From positions 1 through 64,000 of the forward strand of contig NZ_JAIVAH010000017.1 of NCBI RefSeq assembly GCF_020171745.1: a stretch of 64,000 nucleotides of DNA. The letters run 5' to 3'. The notes under the pieces are model-generated. The model saw nothing but the letters and a program-made list of their open reading frames with translations. It was not told the DNA's origin and made no database searches. This document shows positions 9,083 through 19,741 of the stretch, in pieces; position 1 is the stretch's first letter; each line of letters opens with the position of its first letter. This DNA is from Prescottella equi (lineage in GTDB: Bacteria; Actinomycetota; Actinomycetes; Mycobacteriales; Mycobacteriaceae). The translations under genes were made by a program, and so were the position numbers.

Positions 9083-10603
9083 ATGCCGATCGATCCTGCG
9101 AACCTGGACGGACTGCGCGGAGCCCGGGTCCTGGTGACCGGTGCCGGTATCTCCGGTCGTGCCGTGATCGCGCCGCTGCACGACCTCGGAGCCCACGTGA
9201 CGGTCACCGACACCGCCGTCGACGCGCTCGCCCGCTGCGCCGAGGCGGGAGCGTCCACGGTCCCGGTCGACGACCTGGTCGCCGCGCCGCAGCGGCTGGC
9301 CGAGTTCGCGCTCGTCGTCACGAGTCCGGGCTTCCGCCCCGATGCGCCCGTGCTCGCGGCGGCCGCGGCCGCCGGGGTGCCGGTGTGGGGTGACATCGAG
9401 TTCACGTGGCACGTCGACCAGGCCGGGATCTACGGCCCGGCGCGGCAGTGGCTTGTGGTCACCGGGACCAACGGTAAGACGACGACGACGTCGATGCTGC
9501 ACTCGATCCTCGAGGCCGCCGGGTTCGTGTCGGCGGCGTGCGGCAACATCGGTCTTCCGGTGCTCGACGCGCTGCGCGCACAGCCGCGGGCCGAGGTGCT
9601 GGCCGTCGAGTTGTCGTCCTTCCAGCTGCACTGGGCGCCGTCGGTGCGGCCTGCGGCCGGCGTCGTGCTGAACATCGCCGAGGACCATCTGGACTGGCAC
9701 GGCGGCATGCCGGGGTACGTCGACGCGAAGGCGCAGGCGTTGACCGGTGCCGTCGCGGTCGTCGGGCTCGACGACGCGGTGGCGGCCTCGCTGGCGCCGC
9801 GCCCCCGGGACGGCCGCACCGTCGGGTTCCGGCTGGGCACGCCGGGCCACGACGAACTCGGCGTCGTCGACGGCACTCTCGTCGACCGGGCGTTCGGGGA
9901 CGGTGCGTCGCTGGTTCCGGCGGACGAGATCAGCCCGCCGGGTCCGGCGGGAGTGTCCGACGCACTGGCGGCCGCCGCTCTGGCGCGCGCGATCGGTGTC
10001 TCCGCCGACGCGGTCGCCGCGGGGTTGCGAGCGCACCGGGTGGGTCCGCACCGCGCCCAGGTCGTCCGCACGCTCGCGGAGGTCACGTTCGTCGACGACT
10101 CGAAGGCGACCAACCCGCACGCGGCACGGTCGTCGATCGTCGCGCACGACTCGGTCGTGTGGATCGCCGGTGGCCTCCTCAAGGGTGCCCGCGTCGACGA
10201 CCTCGTCGCCGAGGTCCGCGACCGGATCGCCGCCGCCGTCCTGATCGGGCGCGACGCCGGCGTGATCGCGGACGCGCTCGCACGACACGCGCCCGAGGTA
10301 CCGGTCGTTCGCATCCACGCGGGCGACGATGGGGGCGTGGGCGAAGACAACGACACAGCCGCGGCCACCGCCGCTGCTGCGCAGGTGTTCGATCTCGATC
10401 TTCCCGCCGTCGACGCGGACACGGTGATGTCGGAGGCGGTGCGGTCCGCAGCCGCCCTGGCGGCGCCGGGCGACGTCGTCCTGCTCGCGCCCGCGGCGGC
10501 GTCCCTCGACATGTTCGACTCGTACGGTCACCGCGGCCGCAGCTTCGCTGCGGCCGCTGCCGCGCTCACCGCAGCCGACACCGGCCGGGGGATCGAGGGA
10601 TGA
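9083..10603 (+). CDS. murD: UDP-MurNAc-L-alanine:D-glutamate ligase MurD
   Basis: MurD adds D-glutamate to UDP-MurNAc-L-Ala. The 506-residue product has an N-terminal Rossmann-like domain (GAGISGRAV), the ATP loop [11 protein letters not shown] near residue 130, a central ELSSFQL motif, and a C-terminal domain with HRVGPHRAQ and [11 protein letters not shown]. It is slightly longer than the typical 440-480 residues; the extra length lies in an acidic/alanine-rich insertion near residues 415-435 in the C-terminal domain. It overlaps ftsW by ATGA. Confidence 0.94.
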   Translation: MPIDPANLDGLRGARVLVTGAGISGRAVIAPLHDLGAHVTVTDTAVDALARCAEAGASTVPVDDLVAAPQRLAEFALVVTSPGFRPDAPVLAAAAAAGVPVWGDIEFTWHVDQAGIYGPARQWLVVTGTNGKTTTTSMLHSILEAAGFVSAACGNIGLPVLDALRAQPRAEVLAVELSSFQLHWAPSVRPAAGVVLNIAEDHLDWHGGMPGYVDAKAQALTGAVAVVGLDDAVAASLAPRPRDGRTVGFRLGTPGHDELGVVDGTLVDRAFGDGASLVPADEISPPGPAGVSDALAAAALARAIGVSADAVAAGLRAHRVGPHRAQVVRTLAEVTFVDDSKATNPHAARSSIVAHDSVVWIAGGLLKGARVDDLVAEVRDRIAAAVLIGRDAGVIADALARHAPEVPVVRIHAGDDGGVGEDNDTAAATAAAAQVFDLDLPAVDADTVMSEAVRSAAALAAPGDVVLLAPAAASLDMFDSYGHRGRSFAAAAAALTAADTGRGIEG

Positions 10604-12096
10604 CCACGTCCGGCGAACGTGCGCCGCGCACCAGGATCGGTGCGTGGCTCGCGCGTCCGCTGGCGTCGTTCCATCTCGTCGTCACGATCGCGATACTGCT
10701 GACCGTGCTCGGTCTGGTGATGGTGCTGTCGTCGTCGAGTGTCGAATCGGTGGCCCGCGACGGATCTGCGTACGGCAAGTTCACCTCGCAGCTGATCTTC
10801 GCGTCGCTGGGCATGGTGATCTTCTACATGGCGCTGATGATTCCGATCCGGGTTATGCGCAAGTGGTCGTTGTGGGCGTTCGCGTTCACGGTCGCGATGC
10901 TCGTGCTGGTGCTCATCCCCGGCATCGGCACGAAGTCGTTGGGCACCCGCGGCTGGTTCGTGATCGGCCCGATCTCGCTGCAGCCGTCGGAGCTGGCGAA
11001 GATCGCGTTCGCGGTGTGGGGTGCACATATCCTTGCGACGCGCCGCCGCGAGAACCCATCGCTCAAGGAGATGCTGATTCCGCTGGTGCCGGCCGCACTG
11101 GTGGTGTTCGTGCTGATCGTCCTGCAGCCCGATTACGGCACGACCGTGTCGCTCGCGATCATCCTGCTGGCATTGCTGTGGTTCGCGGGACTGTCGCTGA
11201 AGATTTTCGTGAGCATGCTCGTGGCCGGAGGTACGGTCGCGGTCGTCCTCGCGCTGACCGCCGGTTACCGGTCCGCCCGCGTGCAGGCGTTCTTCAACCC
11301 CGGCAACGATCCCCAGGGAGACGGCTACCAGGCGCGACAGGCCAAGTACGCGCTTGCCGACGGCAGCCTGTTCGGCGAGGGGCTGGGACAGAGCCGCGCC
11401 AAGTGGAGTTATCTGCCGCACGCGCACAACGACTTCATCTTCGCGATCATCGGCGAGGAACTCGGGTTCATCGGCGCCGGCGCCGTGATCGGACTGTTCG
11501 CGCTGTTCGTCTACACCGGTCTGCGGATCGCCCGTCGATCAGCGGATCCGTTCCTCCAGCTGCTGACCGCAACGGCTACGGCGTGGGTCACCGGGCAGGC
11601 GTTCATCAACATCGGCTACGTCGTCGGCGTTCTCCCGGTCACGGGTCTGCAGCTGCCGCTCGTGTCGGCGGGCGGCACGTCGACCGCGACGACGCTGCTG
11701 ATGTTCGGACTCGTCGCGAACGCGGCCCGGCACGAACCCGAGGCGGTGTCCGCGCTGCACAGCGGTCAGGACGGTCGCGTCGCCCGGCTGCTCCGGTTGC
11801 CCAAACCTGCGGCATACATTCCACCCCGGAAGCGGGGCGCCGCCGTCATCCGCGGCCAGGAGAACCGGAAGGTCCAGCCCGCCCGCGGCGAGCGCGCACC
11901 GGCTCGGACCGAGCGGGTGGGTGCCGGTAATCCGCATACCCGGGGACAAGGCCGCGGACACGACACCTCGCGGCGCATGCCGCCGGGCAGAGAGCGTCGG
12001 GCGGACGACAACGAGGGGCGAAGCCCCATGACGGAGCGGGGGCGCGCGACTCGTGCGCGTGACCCGCGTCCAGGAGAGCGAGGAACACGTAGGTGA
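10600..12096 (+). CDS. ftsW: Septal peptidoglycan polymerase FtsW (SEDS family)
   Basis: FtsW is the SEDS glycosyltransferase that polymerises lipid II at the septum together with FtsI. The 498-residue protein has about ten membrane helices and the family motifs [22 protein letters not shown] and [15 protein letters not shown] basic cytoplasmic tail of about 100 residues, rich in Arg/Gly/Pro, follows the last helix; long FtsW tails that contact FtsZ or FtsI are known in actinobacteria. The frame is open upstream inside murD. ATG 10600 was taken because it overlaps the murD stop and starts the family N-terminus. Confidence 0.93.
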   Translation: MTTSGERAPRTRIGAWLARPLASFHLVVTIAILLTVLGLVMVLSSSSVESVARDGSAYGKFTSQLIFASLGMVIFYMALMIPIRVMRKWSLWAFAFTVAMLVLVLIPGIGTKSLGTRGWFVIGPISLQPSELAKIAFAVWGAHILATRRRENPSLKEMLIPLVPAALVVFVLIVLQPDYGTTVSLAIILLALLWFAGLSLKIFVSMLVAGGTVAVVLALTAGYRSARVQAFFNPGNDPQGDGYQARQAKYALADGSLFGEGLGQSRAKWSYLPHAHNDFIFAIIGEELGFIGAGAVIGLFALFVYTGLRIARRSADPFLQLLTATATAWVTGQAFINIGYVVGVLPVTGLQLPLVSAGGTSTATTLLMFGLVANAARHEPEAVSALHSGQDGRVARLLRLPKPAAYIPPRKRGAAVIRGQENRKVQPARGERAPARTERVGAGNPHTRGQGRGHDTSRRMPPGRERRADDNEGRSPMTERGRATRARDPRPGERGTRR

Positions 12097-13238
12097 GCGG
12101 CGAGAACGGTAGGAACACTGCCCTTTCGGTGGTGGTCGCCGGTGGCGGAACCGCCGGACACATCGAGCCGGCGATGGCCGTGGCGGACGCGATCCGTGCA
12201 CTCGATCCGTCCGCTGTGGTGACCGCACTCGGCACCCAGCGCGGACTCGAGACCACGCTCGTGCCGGAGCGCGGCTACTCGCTCGAACTGATCCCGCCGG
12301 TGCCGTTGCCGCGCAAACCCACGATGGATCTGCTGCGCCTGCCGGGGCGGCTGCGGCGCTCGATCGCCGCCACCCGCGAGATCCTGGACCGCACCGACGC
12401 CGACGTGATCGTCGGCTTCGGTGGCTACGTGGCGCTGCCCGCCTATCTGGCGGCCGGTGCCGGACTGTCGCGCCGCCGCCGGAAGATCCCGATCGTCATT
12501 CACGAGGCCAACGCGAGTGCCGGCATCGCCAACAAGATAGGCGCCCGTCGGGCCCGACGCGTGCTCGCGGCGGTCCCCGGCTCGGGGGTCGCGGCGCGCG
12601 GCGCGTCGGAGGCCGAGATCGTGGGCATCCCGGTGCGCTCGTCCATCACGGGACTGGACCGGGCCGCGCTGCGGGCGAAGGCACGGGAGCATTTCGGCCT
12701 GCCCGCCGACGGACCGGTGCTGCTGGTCTTCGGCGGTTCGCAGGGGGCGCGGTCGCTCAACGAGGCCGTCGTCGGTGCCGCACCGCAGCTGGCCGACGCC
12801 GGCGTGTCGGTGCTGCACGCGTACGGGCCCAAGAACTCGGTGGACGTCGAGTCCCGGCCGGAGGCGCCGTACGTGGCGGTGCCGTACCTCAAGCAGATGG
12901 ATCTCGCGTACTCGGCTGCGGATGCCGTGATCTGCCGTTCCGGTGCGATGACGGTCGCGGAGGTGTCCGCGGTGGGCCTGCCCGCCGTCTACGTGCCGTT
13001 GCCACATGGAAACGGCGAGCAGGAGCTCAACGCCCGGCCGGTCGTCGCGGCCGGCGGTGGGATGATCGTGGCAGACGCGGAGCTGACGCCGCAGTTCGTG
13101 GCGGACACCGTCGTACCGCTGCTCGGGGACCGAGCGCGACTCGACGAGATGGGTCGTTGCGCCGCAGGCGCCGGTCACCGCAGCGCAGCCGCTGCGGTCG
13201 CGCAGATCGTTGTCGACGTAGCAAGGGGAAACCGATGA
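12093..13238 (+). CDS. murG: Lipid II synthase MurG (GlcNAc transferase)
   Basis: MurG transfers GlcNAc from UDP-GlcNAc to lipid I on the cytoplasmic face, giving lipid II. The 381-residue GT28 enzyme shows [46 protein letters not shown] and, in the donor-binding half, [10 protein letters not shown] and GNGEQELNA. The GTG start overlaps the ftsW stop, and its own stop overlaps the ATG of murC, so the three are probably translationally coupled. Confidence 0.95.
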   Translation: MSGENGRNTALSVVVAGGGTAGHIEPAMAVADAIRALDPSAVVTALGTQRGLETTLVPERGYSLELIPPVPLPRKPTMDLLRLPGRLRRSIAATREILDRTDADVIVGFGGYVALPAYLAAGAGLSRRRRKIPIVIHEANASAGIANKIGARRARRVLAAVPGSGVAARGASEAEIVGIPVRSSITGLDRAALRAKAREHFGLPADGPVLLVFGGSQGARSLNEAVVGAAPQLADAGVSVLHAYGPKNSVDVESRPEAPYVAVPYLKQMDLAYSAADAVICRSGAMTVAEVSAVGLPAVYVPLPHGNGEQELNARPVVAAGGGMIVADAELTPQFVADTVVPLLGDRARLDEMGRCAAGAGHRSAAAAVAQIVVDVARGNR

Positions 13239-14731
13239 GTGAGCAGCTACCCGTGGGTCTCGAGCGGGTGCACATGGTCGGAATCGGTGGTGCCGGCATG
13301 TCGGGCATCGCGCGGATCCTCCTCGCTCGCGGTGGCCAGGTATCCGGTTCCGATGCCAAGGAGAGCCGGGGTGTGCTGTCGCTGCGGGCGCGGGGCGCCG
13401 TGGTGCGCATCGGTCACGACGCGAGCGCGCTCGACCTGCTGCCGGGCGGACCGACCGCGGTCGTCACCACCCATGCCGCGATCCCGAAGGACAACCCCGA
13501 ACTGGTGGAAGCCGCGGCCCGCGGAATCCCGGTCATCCTCCGGCCGGCGGTGCTCGCGTCACTGATGCAGGGACATCGCACACTCCTCGTGTCGGGCACG
13601 CACGGGAAGACGTCGACCACCTCGATGCTCGTGGTCGCATTGCAGCACTGTGGATTCGATCCGTCGTTCGCGGTCGGCGGAGAGCTGAACGAGGCGGGCA
13701 CCAACGCGCACCACGGCACGGGTGACGTCTTCGTCGCCGAGGCCGACGAGAGCGACGGCTCGCTCCTGCAGTACGACCCCGACGTGGTCATCGTCACCAA
13801 CGTCGAGGCCGACCATCTCGACTACTTCGGCACCAGCGAGGCCTACGTGCAGGTCTTCGACGACTTCGTCGCCCGGATCGCACCTGGCGGCCTGATGGTG
13901 GCGTGTCTCGACGACCCGGGATCGGCGGCGCTCGCGCGCCGCACGATCGAGTCGGGCCGCGACGACATCCGGGTCGTCGGCTACGGCACCGCGGACGGTG
14001 TGGCCGCCGCCGGTCCGGTGCCGGTCGGCGTCGAACTGGTGTCGTGGGAGGCCCGCGACACCGGGGGAGTGGCCCAGATCCGGTTCGCCGGTGAGGACAC
14101 CGAGCGCACCCTGCGCCTCGGCGTACCCGGAAAGCACATGGCACTCAACGCGCTTGCCGCCCTGCTCGCCGGTCGCGGTGCGGGGGCATCGGTCGACGAA
14201 CTGCTCGAAGGGCTCGCCGGGTTCGGCGGGGTCCATCGGAGGTTCCAGTTCACCGGGCGTGAGCGGGGTGTCCGACTGTTCGACGACTATGCGCACCACC
14301 CGACGGAGGTCCGCGCTGTGCTCGGCGCGGCAAGCGATCTCGTCGAGGACGACCGGCAGCCTGGCCGGGTCGTCGTGGTGTTCCAGCCGCACCTCTACTC
14401 GCGGACGGTCACGTTCGCTCAGGAGTTCGGCGAGGCCCTCGATCTGGCAGACGAGGTCGTGGTGCTCGACGTCTACGGCGCCCGGGAGGAGCCGCTGCCC
14501 GGGGTGAGTGGCGCGCTGGTCGCACAGGCGGTGACGAAACCCGTTCACTATCAGCCGGACCGGTCGCAGGTGCCGCGCCAGGTCGCGGGCCTGGCGGAAC
14601 CGGGCGACGTCGTGATCACGATGGGTGCGGGTGACGTGACCATGCTCGGTGGTCAGATCCTCGATGCACTGCGTGCACGGCCCAACGGCAATCGTTCGGC
14701 GGCAGCGGGATCCGGCTCGGAGCAGTCGTGA
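13235..14731 (+). CDS. murC: UDP-MurNAc:L-alanine ligase MurC
   Basis: MurC joins L-alanine to UDP-MurNAc, the first amino-acid addition of the pathway. The 498-residue product has the N-terminal Rossmann motif [11 protein letters not shown], the ATP loop [11 protein letters not shown], the substrate motif [17 protein letters not shown], and the C-terminal [13 protein letters not shown] 13235 overlaps the murG stop and lies behind AAGGGGAAACCG; the frame is open further upstream, but that part reads as murG antiphase. GTGA overlap with ftsQ. Confidence 0.95.
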   Translation: MSEQLPVGLERVHMVGIGGAGMSGIARILLARGGQVSGSDAKESRGVLSLRARGAVVRIGHDASALDLLPGGPTAVVTTHAAIPKDNPELVEAAARGIPVILRPAVLASLMQGHRTLLVSGTHGKTSTTSMLVVALQHCGFDPSFAVGGELNEAGTNAHHGTGDVFVAEADESDGSLLQYDPDVVIVTNVEADHLDYFGTSEAYVQVFDDFVARIAPGGLMVACLDDPGSAALARRTIESGRDDIRVVGYGTADGVAAAGPVPVGVELVSWEARDTGGVAQIRFAGEDTERTLRLGVPGKHMALNALAALLAGRGAGASVDELLEGLAGFGGVHRRFQFTGRERGVRLFDDYAHHPTEVRAVLGAASDLVEDDRQPGRVVVVFQPHLYSRTVTFAQEFGEALDLADEVVVLDVYGAREEPLPGVSGALVAQAVTKPVHYQPDRSQVPRQVAGLAEPGDVVITMGAGDVTMLGGQILDALRARPNGNRSAAAGSGSEQS

Positions 14732-15564
14732 CCTCCGATCGTCGTCGGCGGTCCCGGGGTGGACGGCCCGACGCGAGGCGGGACCGTCGTGTCCGTACCC
14801 GTCCGGGCGAGCAGATCGAGTCGGACTCGTCGGTGCTGGTCGATTCACCGGAGTCGTCGGACCGCGCCGGCCGGGGATCCACCGATCGGGCGCGTGCCAG
14901 GTCGTTGCGCCGCAAGGTTTTCCTGATCGGCGGAACGGTGGCTGTGCTGATCGTCGCGCTGACGGCGACGCTGTGGTTCAGCCCACTGATGTCTGTGCGG
15001 ACCGTCGAGTTCGTCGGTGACGGCGTGCTCTCCTCCGAGGAAGTGCTGGCGCAGGCCGGAATCCAGGAGGGCCGACCGTTGCTACGGGTCGACACGGCTG
15101 CGGCCGCGCAGCGGGTCGCGGGCATACCGCGGGTGGCAGAGGCGCGGGTGCGCCGGGAGTATCCGTCGACCGTCGTGGTTTCGGTGACCGAGCGGATTCC
15201 CGTGGTGTTCTTCGATTCCCCGGAAGGTACCCACCTGATGGACGACACCGGGGTGGACTTCGCGATCGAGCCACCGCCGTTCGGTGTGGTGCGCCTGGTG
15301 ACACCGACGCCGGGTCGTGACGACCATGCGACGCAGGCCGCCCTCGAGGTGCTCGAGGCGTTGCCGGAGTCGGTGCGATTCCAGGTCTCCGAGGTTGCCG
15401 CGCCGACGATTTCGAGTGTCTCGGCTACTCTTGTGGATGGTCGTGTCGTGGTGTGGGGCAGTGCCGAAGGCTCCGAGAGGAAGTCGGCGGTGGTGTCCGT
15501 GCTGCTGACGCAGCCCGGCCGGATCTTCGATGTGTCGAGTCCCGAGTTGCCCACAGTAAAGTGA
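14728..15564 (+). CDS. ftsQ: Cell division protein FtsQ
   Basis: FtsQ is a bitopic divisome protein that recruits FtsL/FtsB. The 278-residue product has a long Arg/Asp/Ser-rich cytoplasmic N-terminus (about 65 residues), one transmembrane helix (about 69-90, [20 protein letters not shown]), a POTRA domain starting at [10 protein letters not shown], and the beta domain with the characteristic [12 protein letters not shown]. The GTG start overlaps the murC stop. A 237-bp gap with repeats follows before ftsZ. Confidence 0.93.
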   Translation: MTSDRRRRSRGGRPDARRDRRVRTRPGEQIESDSSVLVDSPESSDRAGRGSTDRARARSLRRKVFLIGGTVAVLIVALTATLWFSPLMSVRTVEFVGDGVLSSEEVLAQAGIQEGRPLLRVDTAAAAQRVAGIPRVAEARVRREYPSTVVVSVTERIPVVFFDSPEGTHLMDDTGVDFAIEPPPFGVVRLVTPTPGRDDHATQAALEVLEALPESVRFQVSEVAAPTISSVSATLVDGRVVVWGSAEGSERKSAVVSVLLTQPGRIFDVSSPELPTVK

Positions 15565-15608
15565 TGGGCGATCCTGGGGCGCACACCGCGATCCGGGTCA
15601 GGGGCAAC

Positions 15609-15634
15609 CATGTCCCGCAAACATGTCCCGCAAA
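15609..15634 (+). repeat. Two tandem 13-bp repeats upstream of ftsZ
   Basis: CATGTCCCGCAAA occurs at 15609-15621 and again, directly abutting, at 15622-15634. It lies 45-70 bp after the ftsQ stop, upstream of the candidate ftsZ promoter. It could be a tandem protein-binding site or a polymerase slippage product. No coding frame here looks real. Confidence 0.75.
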
Positions 15635-15668
15635 AACTTGGCGCGTGTCGGCGCGCCTGCTGGCGGAT

Positions 15669-15713
15669 CGCTATGGCACTGCATAGCGTTTCGCTCAACT
15701 GGAGTACTTGACA
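15669..15713 (+). promoter_or_regulatory. Inverted repeat and candidate -35 element upstream of ftsZ
   Basis: CGCTATG at 15669-15675 and its exact complement CATAGCG at 15682-15688 frame a six-base spacer (GCACTG). Twenty bases on, TTGACA at 15708-15713 matches a sigma-70-type -35 box. The stretch 17 bp further (TTGAGG) is a poor -10 match. A strong separate ftsZ promoter is known in other actinobacteria, and the hairpin is well placed as an operator. The promoter call is tentative; the inverted repeat is exact. Confidence 0.5.
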
Positions 15714-15801
15714 TAACCTTGACCCTGTGGTTGAGGTTGAGGGTTTTCCGAAACTCATCCCGTTGCACGAGCGCGAATCCACTCACGGAAGGCGAGAGCC
15801 C

Positions 15802-17034
15802 ATGACGCCCCCGCACAACTACCTCGCCGTAATCAAGGTCGTCGGTATCGGCGGCGGCGGCGTCAACGCGGTCAACCGCATGATCGAGCAGGGACTCAAG
15901 GGAGTCGAGTTCATCGCGGTCAACACCGACGCGCAGGCGCTGCTCATGAGTGATGCCGACGTCAAGCTCGACGTCGGACGCGAACTCACCCGCGGCCTCG
16001 GCGCCGGCGCCGATCCCGAGGTCGGTCGCAAGGCCGCGGAGGACCACAAGGACGAGATCGAAGAGGTCCTCAAGGGCGCCGACATGGTCTTCGTCACCGC
16101 CGGTGAGGGTGGCGGCACCGGAACCGGTGGCGCGCCCGTCGTCGCGAGCATCGCGCGCAAGCTCGGCGCTCTCACGATCGGTGTCGTGACGCGGCCCTTC
16201 TCGTTCGAGGGCAAGCGTCGCGGCGGTCAGGCCGAGTCCGGCATCTCCGCGCTGCGTGAGTCGTGCGACACCCTGATCGTCATCCCGAACGACCGCCTGC
16301 TTCAGCTCGGCGACGCCGCCGTCAGCCTGATGGATGCGTTCCGCAGCGCCGACGAGGTGCTCCTCAACGGTGTCCAGGGCATCACCGACCTGATCACCAC
16401 GCCGGGTCTGATCAATGTCGACTTCGCGGACGTCAAGAGCGTCATGTCCGGCGCCGGTAGCGCGCTGATGGGCATCGGCTCGTCACGCGGTGAGGGCCGG
16501 TCGATCAAGGCCGCGGAGACGGCGATCAACTCGCCGCTGCTCGAGGCGTCGATGGAGGGTGCGCGGGGCGTGCTGCTGTCGATCGCGGGCGGCTCGGATC
16601 TCGGCCTGTTCGAGATCAACGAGGCAGCCTCGCTGGTTCAGGAAGCCGCACACATCGACGCCAACATCATCTTCGGAACGGTCATCGACGATTCGCTCGG
16701 CGACGAGGTGCGGGTCACCGTCATCGCCGCGGGCTTCGACGGTGGTGCTCCGGTGAAGCGTCCGCTCGAGGTCCAGTCCGCGATCGGCCGCGGCAACATC
16801 GGCGCCGGTCGTGCCGGTGAGGTCGGACAGTCCGAGCGTGCCGCCGCGCCCGCCGAGCCGGCTCCGGCCGCTCCTGCGGCACCGGTTGCACCTGCGGCTC
16901 CGCGTGAACCGGTCGGCGCGCCCACCGGTTCGAGCCTCCCGCCGCTCGGCTCCACCGGGTCGCGTGCAGTGCCGGTCGGCAACGAGGACGGCGAGGACGA
17001 CGACGTCGACGTGCCTTCCTTCATGCGCCGTTGA
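15802..17034 (+). CDS. ftsZ: Cell division GTPase FtsZ
   Basis: FtsZ is the tubulin-like GTPase that forms the Z-ring. The 410-residue protein has [20 protein letters not shown], the tubulin signature [10 protein letters not shown], and the synergy-loop region DFADVKSVM. An Ala/Pro/Glu-rich linker of about 60 residues follows, then the C-terminal peptide [10 protein letters not shown], which binds SepF and other partners. The frame is open 25 codons upstream. ATG 15802 is preferred because GGAAGGCGAG precedes it and the core begins directly. Its TGA overlaps the TTG of pgeF. Confidence 0.97.
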   Translation: MTPPHNYLAVIKVVGIGGGGVNAVNRMIEQGLKGVEFIAVNTDAQALLMSDADVKLDVGRELTRGLGAGADPEVGRKAAEDHKDEIEEVLKGADMVFVTAGEGGGTGTGGAPVVASIARKLGALTIGVVTRPFSFEGKRRGGQAESGISALRESCDTLIVIPNDRLLQLGDAAVSLMDAFRSADEVLLNGVQGITDLITTPGLINVDFADVKSVMSGAGSALMGIGSSRGEGRSIKAAETAINSPLLEASMEGARGVLLSIAGGSDLGLFEINEAASLVQEAAHIDANIIFGTVIDDSLGDEVRVTVIAAGFDGGAPVKRPLEVQSAIGRGNIGAGRAGEVGQSERAAAPAEPAPAAPAAPVAPAAPREPVGAPTGSSLPPLGSTGSRAVPVGNEDGEDDDVDVPSFMRR

Positions 17035-17771
17035 GCGGGGCAGCTGTGACGGGTGTGCGGGTCCGTCGGGTCGTCACGAGTCGATCCGGCGGGGTATCCG
17101 CGGCGCCCTACGATTCGTTCAATCTCGGTGACCACGTCGGTGACGATCCGGCGGCGGTCGAGGCCAATCGCCGTCGACTGGCGGACGGGATCGGGCTGCC
17201 GTTCGAGCGCCTGGTCTGGATGGAACAGATTCACAGTCGGAACGTGACCGTCGTCGACGGTCCTGTCGACGGCCCCGTACCGGCGACGGATGCGCTCGTG
17301 ACGAAGGTGCCCGGCCTGGCGTTGGTCACGCTGAGCGCCGATTGTGTCCCGATCCTGCTGTCGGACGACGAAGCGGGCGTGATCGCGGCGGTGCACGCCG
17401 GACGCATCGGTGCCCGCATCGGGATCGTCCCCAAGGTGATCGGCGCGATGATCGAGCAGGGCGCGCGTCCCGAGCGGATCGGCGCCTTCCTCGGGCCCGC
17501 GGCCAGCGGGCGTCAGTACGAGGTGCCCGCCGCGATGCAGGCCGACGTGGAGAAGTTCCTCCCGGGCAGTGCGACGCGGACGGCGAAGGGCACTCCCGGG
17601 CTCGATCTACGTGCGGGGCTGCGCCGTCAGCTGCTCGCCGCGGGTATCTCGGGCGTCGCGGAGGACCCGCGCTGCACGATCGAGGATCCGACTCTGTTCA
17701 GCCACCGCCGGGGCGCACCGACCGGCCGACTGGCCGCCGTGATCTGGATGGATCCGTCCGGGCCCGAGTGA
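17031..17771 (+). CDS. pgeF: Peptidoglycan editing factor PgeF (laccase-domain, YfiH/YlmD)
   Basis: This family (Cu-oxidase_4, PgeF) hydrolyses mis-incorporated L-Ser on UDP-MurNAc in E. coli; purine-nucleoside activities are known for related proteins. The 246-residue product has the metal/active-site landmarks QIHSRNV, SADCVPI and VHAGRIGA. The usual HAGWRG reads HAGRIG, a variant I associate with actinobacterial members. A TTG start at 17031 overlapping the ftsZ stop gives coupling; GTG 17047 is out of frame with it. The position between ftsZ and yggS is typical of actinobacteria. Confidence 0.85.
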   Translation: MSGAAVTGVRVRRVVTSRSGGVSAAPYDSFNLGDHVGDDPAAVEANRRRLADGIGLPFERLVWMEQIHSRNVTVVDGPVDGPVPATDALVTKVPGLALVTLSADCVPILLSDDEAGVIAAVHAGRIGARIGIVPKVIGAMIEQGARPERIGAFLGPAASGRQYEVPAAMQADVEKFLPGSATRTAKGTPGLDLRAGLRRQLLAAGISGVAEDPRCTIEDPTLFSHRRGAPTGRLAAVIWMDPSGPE

Positions 17772-17781
17772 CGGAGGAGAG

Positions 17782-18522
17782 TTGACTGTCGGGATGGGTA
17801 GGCACGAGGAAGTCGCGTCGGCCCTGACGCGCGTGCGCGCCAGGTTGGATGCAGCCTGTCGTGACGCCGGTCGGGATCCGTCCGAGGTCACCCTGTTGCC
17901 CGTGACGAAGTTCTTTCCGGCATCGGATGTTCGGATTCTCTACGACCTCGGGTGTCGGGCGTTCGGGGAGTCCCGCGAGCCGGAGGCGAGCACGAAGGTC
18001 GCCGACTTCTCCGCGGACCCGGGCGTCGCCGAACCCGTGCACTGGCACATGATCGGGCGGCTGCAGCGGAACAAGGTGAAGTCCGTGGTGCGCTGGGCCG
18101 ACACGGTCCATTCTCTCGACAGTGACCGACTCGCGGAGGCGCTGTCGGGTGCCGTCGGTGCCGCGCTGGACGCGGGGGAGCGTTCGGGCCCGGTCGAGGT
18201 CCTGATCCAGGTGAGCCTGGACGGCGACCCGACCCGAGGCGGGGTCTCCGTCGCGGACCTCGAAGCCCTGGCGGATCGGGTAGCGTCCGCGCCCGGTCTC
18301 GAACTGGCCGGCTTGATGGCGGTGCCGCCGCTGGGGGCGGATCCCGACGCGGCGTTCGCGCAGCTGCACGAGGTACACGCCGACCTGATGCGGGTGCATC
18401 CGGGCGCGGGGACCCTGTCCGCCGGAATGACCGGGGATCTGGAGTCCGCGGTGCGCCACGGTTCGACGTGCGTGCGTGTCGGAACTGCGCTGCTCGGGTC
18501 TCGACCGATAGTCTCGAAATGA
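17782..18522 (+). CDS. PLP homeostasis protein (YggS/PLPBP family)
   Basis: YggS-family proteins bind pyridoxal phosphate without a known catalytic reaction and affect PLP balance. The 246-residue product fits the alanine-racemase-like TIM barrel: PLP lysine in LLPVTKFFP, the loop AFGESREPEA (GENYVQE in the E. coli protein), WHMIGRLQRNK, and the phosphate-binding end GMTGDLESAVRHGST. GAGGAGAG precedes the TTG at 17782; ATG 17794 is an alternative start four codons in. It lies in the dcw tail before sepF. Confidence 0.88.
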   Translation: MTVGMGRHEEVASALTRVRARLDAACRDAGRDPSEVTLLPVTKFFPASDVRILYDLGCRAFGESREPEASTKVADFSADPGVAEPVHWHMIGRLQRNKVKSVVRWADTVHSLDSDRLAEALSGAVGAALDAGERSGPVEVLIQVSLDGDPTRGGVSVADLEALADRVASAPGLELAGLMAVPPLGADPDAAFAQLHEVHADLMRVHPGAGTLSAGMTGDLESAVRHGSTCVRVGTALLGSRPIVSK

Positions 18523-18619
18523 TCACCAGTCACATATGGAACATCAGCCACACCCGGATCTCTGCGGTCGACCGCAGGATTAGCCAGTACCAGTCCGCCG
18601 CGCCCAGGAAGGTCGATCA

Positions 18620-19207
18620 ATGAGCAGCCTGCACAAGTTCAAGGCTTACTTCGGCATGGTTCCCCTCGAGGACTTCGAGGACGACTACATCGACGAGCCC
18701 GGTCAGGGTCGACGCGAATACGCGGAACCGGGTTACGCATCGGCACGTCGAGACGACGTCGACAGCGATTTCGATCGCTACGAGCCCGCACCCCGTCCGT
18801 CCCATCAGCGTGTCGAGTCGATCGCCCCGCGTGGCGGCGCCCCGCGTCCGACCCGGGGTTCGCTTGCCGTGGACTCGCGACTCGACAGGGTCGAGAGCCG
18901 CCGCTCCGCCCTCGAGGAGAGCGGCCCGCTGTCCAAGATCACGACGCTTCGGCCCCGCGACTACGGCGAGGCGCGCACGATCGGTGAGCGTTTCCGTGAC
19001 GGCACCCCGGTGATCATGGACCTGGTCGAGATGAGCAACGCCGACGCCAAGCGTCTGGTCGATTTCGCCGCCGGCCTCGCGTTCGCACTGCGTGGATCCT
19101 TCGACAAGGTGGCCACCAAGGTGTTCCTGCTCTCGCCCGCCGACATCGACGTTTCGGCGGAGGAGCGCCGCCGGATCGCAGAGACCGGCTTCTACAACCA
19201 GAAGTGA
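18620..19207 (+). CDS. sepF: FtsZ membrane anchor SepF
   Basis: SepF tethers FtsZ filaments to the membrane, essential in actinobacteria that lack FtsA and ZipA. The 195-residue protein starts with the membrane-targeting amphipathic helix ([13 protein letters not shown]), then an acidic/disordered linker to about residue 100. The folded SepF domain follows ([49 protein letters not shown]). A 97-bp gap precedes it; AAGGTCGATCA lies before the ATG. Confidence 0.94.
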   Translation: MSSLHKFKAYFGMVPLEDFEDDYIDEPGQGRREYAEPGYASARRDDVDSDFDRYEPAPRPSHQRVESIAPRGGAPRPTRGSLAVDSRLDRVESRRSALEESGPLSKITTLRPRDYGEARTIGERFRDGTPVIMDLVEMSNADAKRLVDFAAGLAFALRGSFDKVATKVFLLSPADIDVSAEERRRIAETGFYNQK

Positions 19208-19324
19208 CCCGGGCGCGGTCGGCCGGATCATGTGACCCGGCAGGCTGCCGCGCGTGACTGTGACGCGCGACTCGGCTTCCCGAATGGTTTTGATCGACTG
19301 GTTCCTGTCAGGCAGAGTGAAGGT

Positions 19325-19627
19325 GTGGCCGTGTTCTCGGTGATCTACGTGATCCTGTTCATCTTCTGGTTGTTGCTCATCGGGCGGATCATCGTCGAGT
19401 TCATCAGAGTCTTCGCTCGCGACTGGCGGCCGTCGGGTTTCGTCGTCGTCGTCCTCGAGACGATCTTCACGATCACGGACCCGCCGGTGAAACTTCTGCG
19501 CCGACTGATTCCGCCGATCTCGCTCGGTGGGGTCCGGCTCGATCTCTCGATCATGGTGCTGCTGTTCCTGCTCTTCATCCTCATGCAGGTGGTCGCAGGA
19601 CTGGCTTCACCGGCAGGTTTCGTGTGA
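19325..19627 (+). CDS. YggT family membrane protein
   Basis: This small integral membrane protein has about 100 residues and two hydrophobic segments: FSVIYVILFIFWLLLIGRII near the start and LSIMVLLFLLFILMQVVAG near the end. Between them is the YggT signature VLETIFTITDPPVKLLRRLIPP. Exact function is unknown; the family is regularly found between sepF and divIVA in Gram-positives and has been linked to division and osmotic tolerance. The frame is open 31 codons upstream, but GTG 19325 fits the family N-terminus (VAVFSVIY); GTG 19331 is also possible. Confidence 0.8.
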   Translation: MAVFSVIYVILFIFWLLLIGRIIVEFIRVFARDWRPSGFVVVVLETIFTITDPPVKLLRRLIPPISLGGVRLDLSIMVLLFLLFILMQVVAGLASPAGFV

Positions 19628-19741
19628 CAGAATGGCCCGCAGTTACAGTGTGACTGGTAACGAAATGGTTAACGAGTACGCGCAACGCGCTAGAACCGAA
19701 TGCGTGCTAGACCGCCAAAAGATGCGTGAAGGGATCCTTCC

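Noticed and set aside
7553-10531. 992-codon minus-strand frame opposite murF, mraY and murD
   Set aside because: Low-complexity Arg/Gly/Asp sequence with no domain; a by-product of high GC third positions in the real genes.
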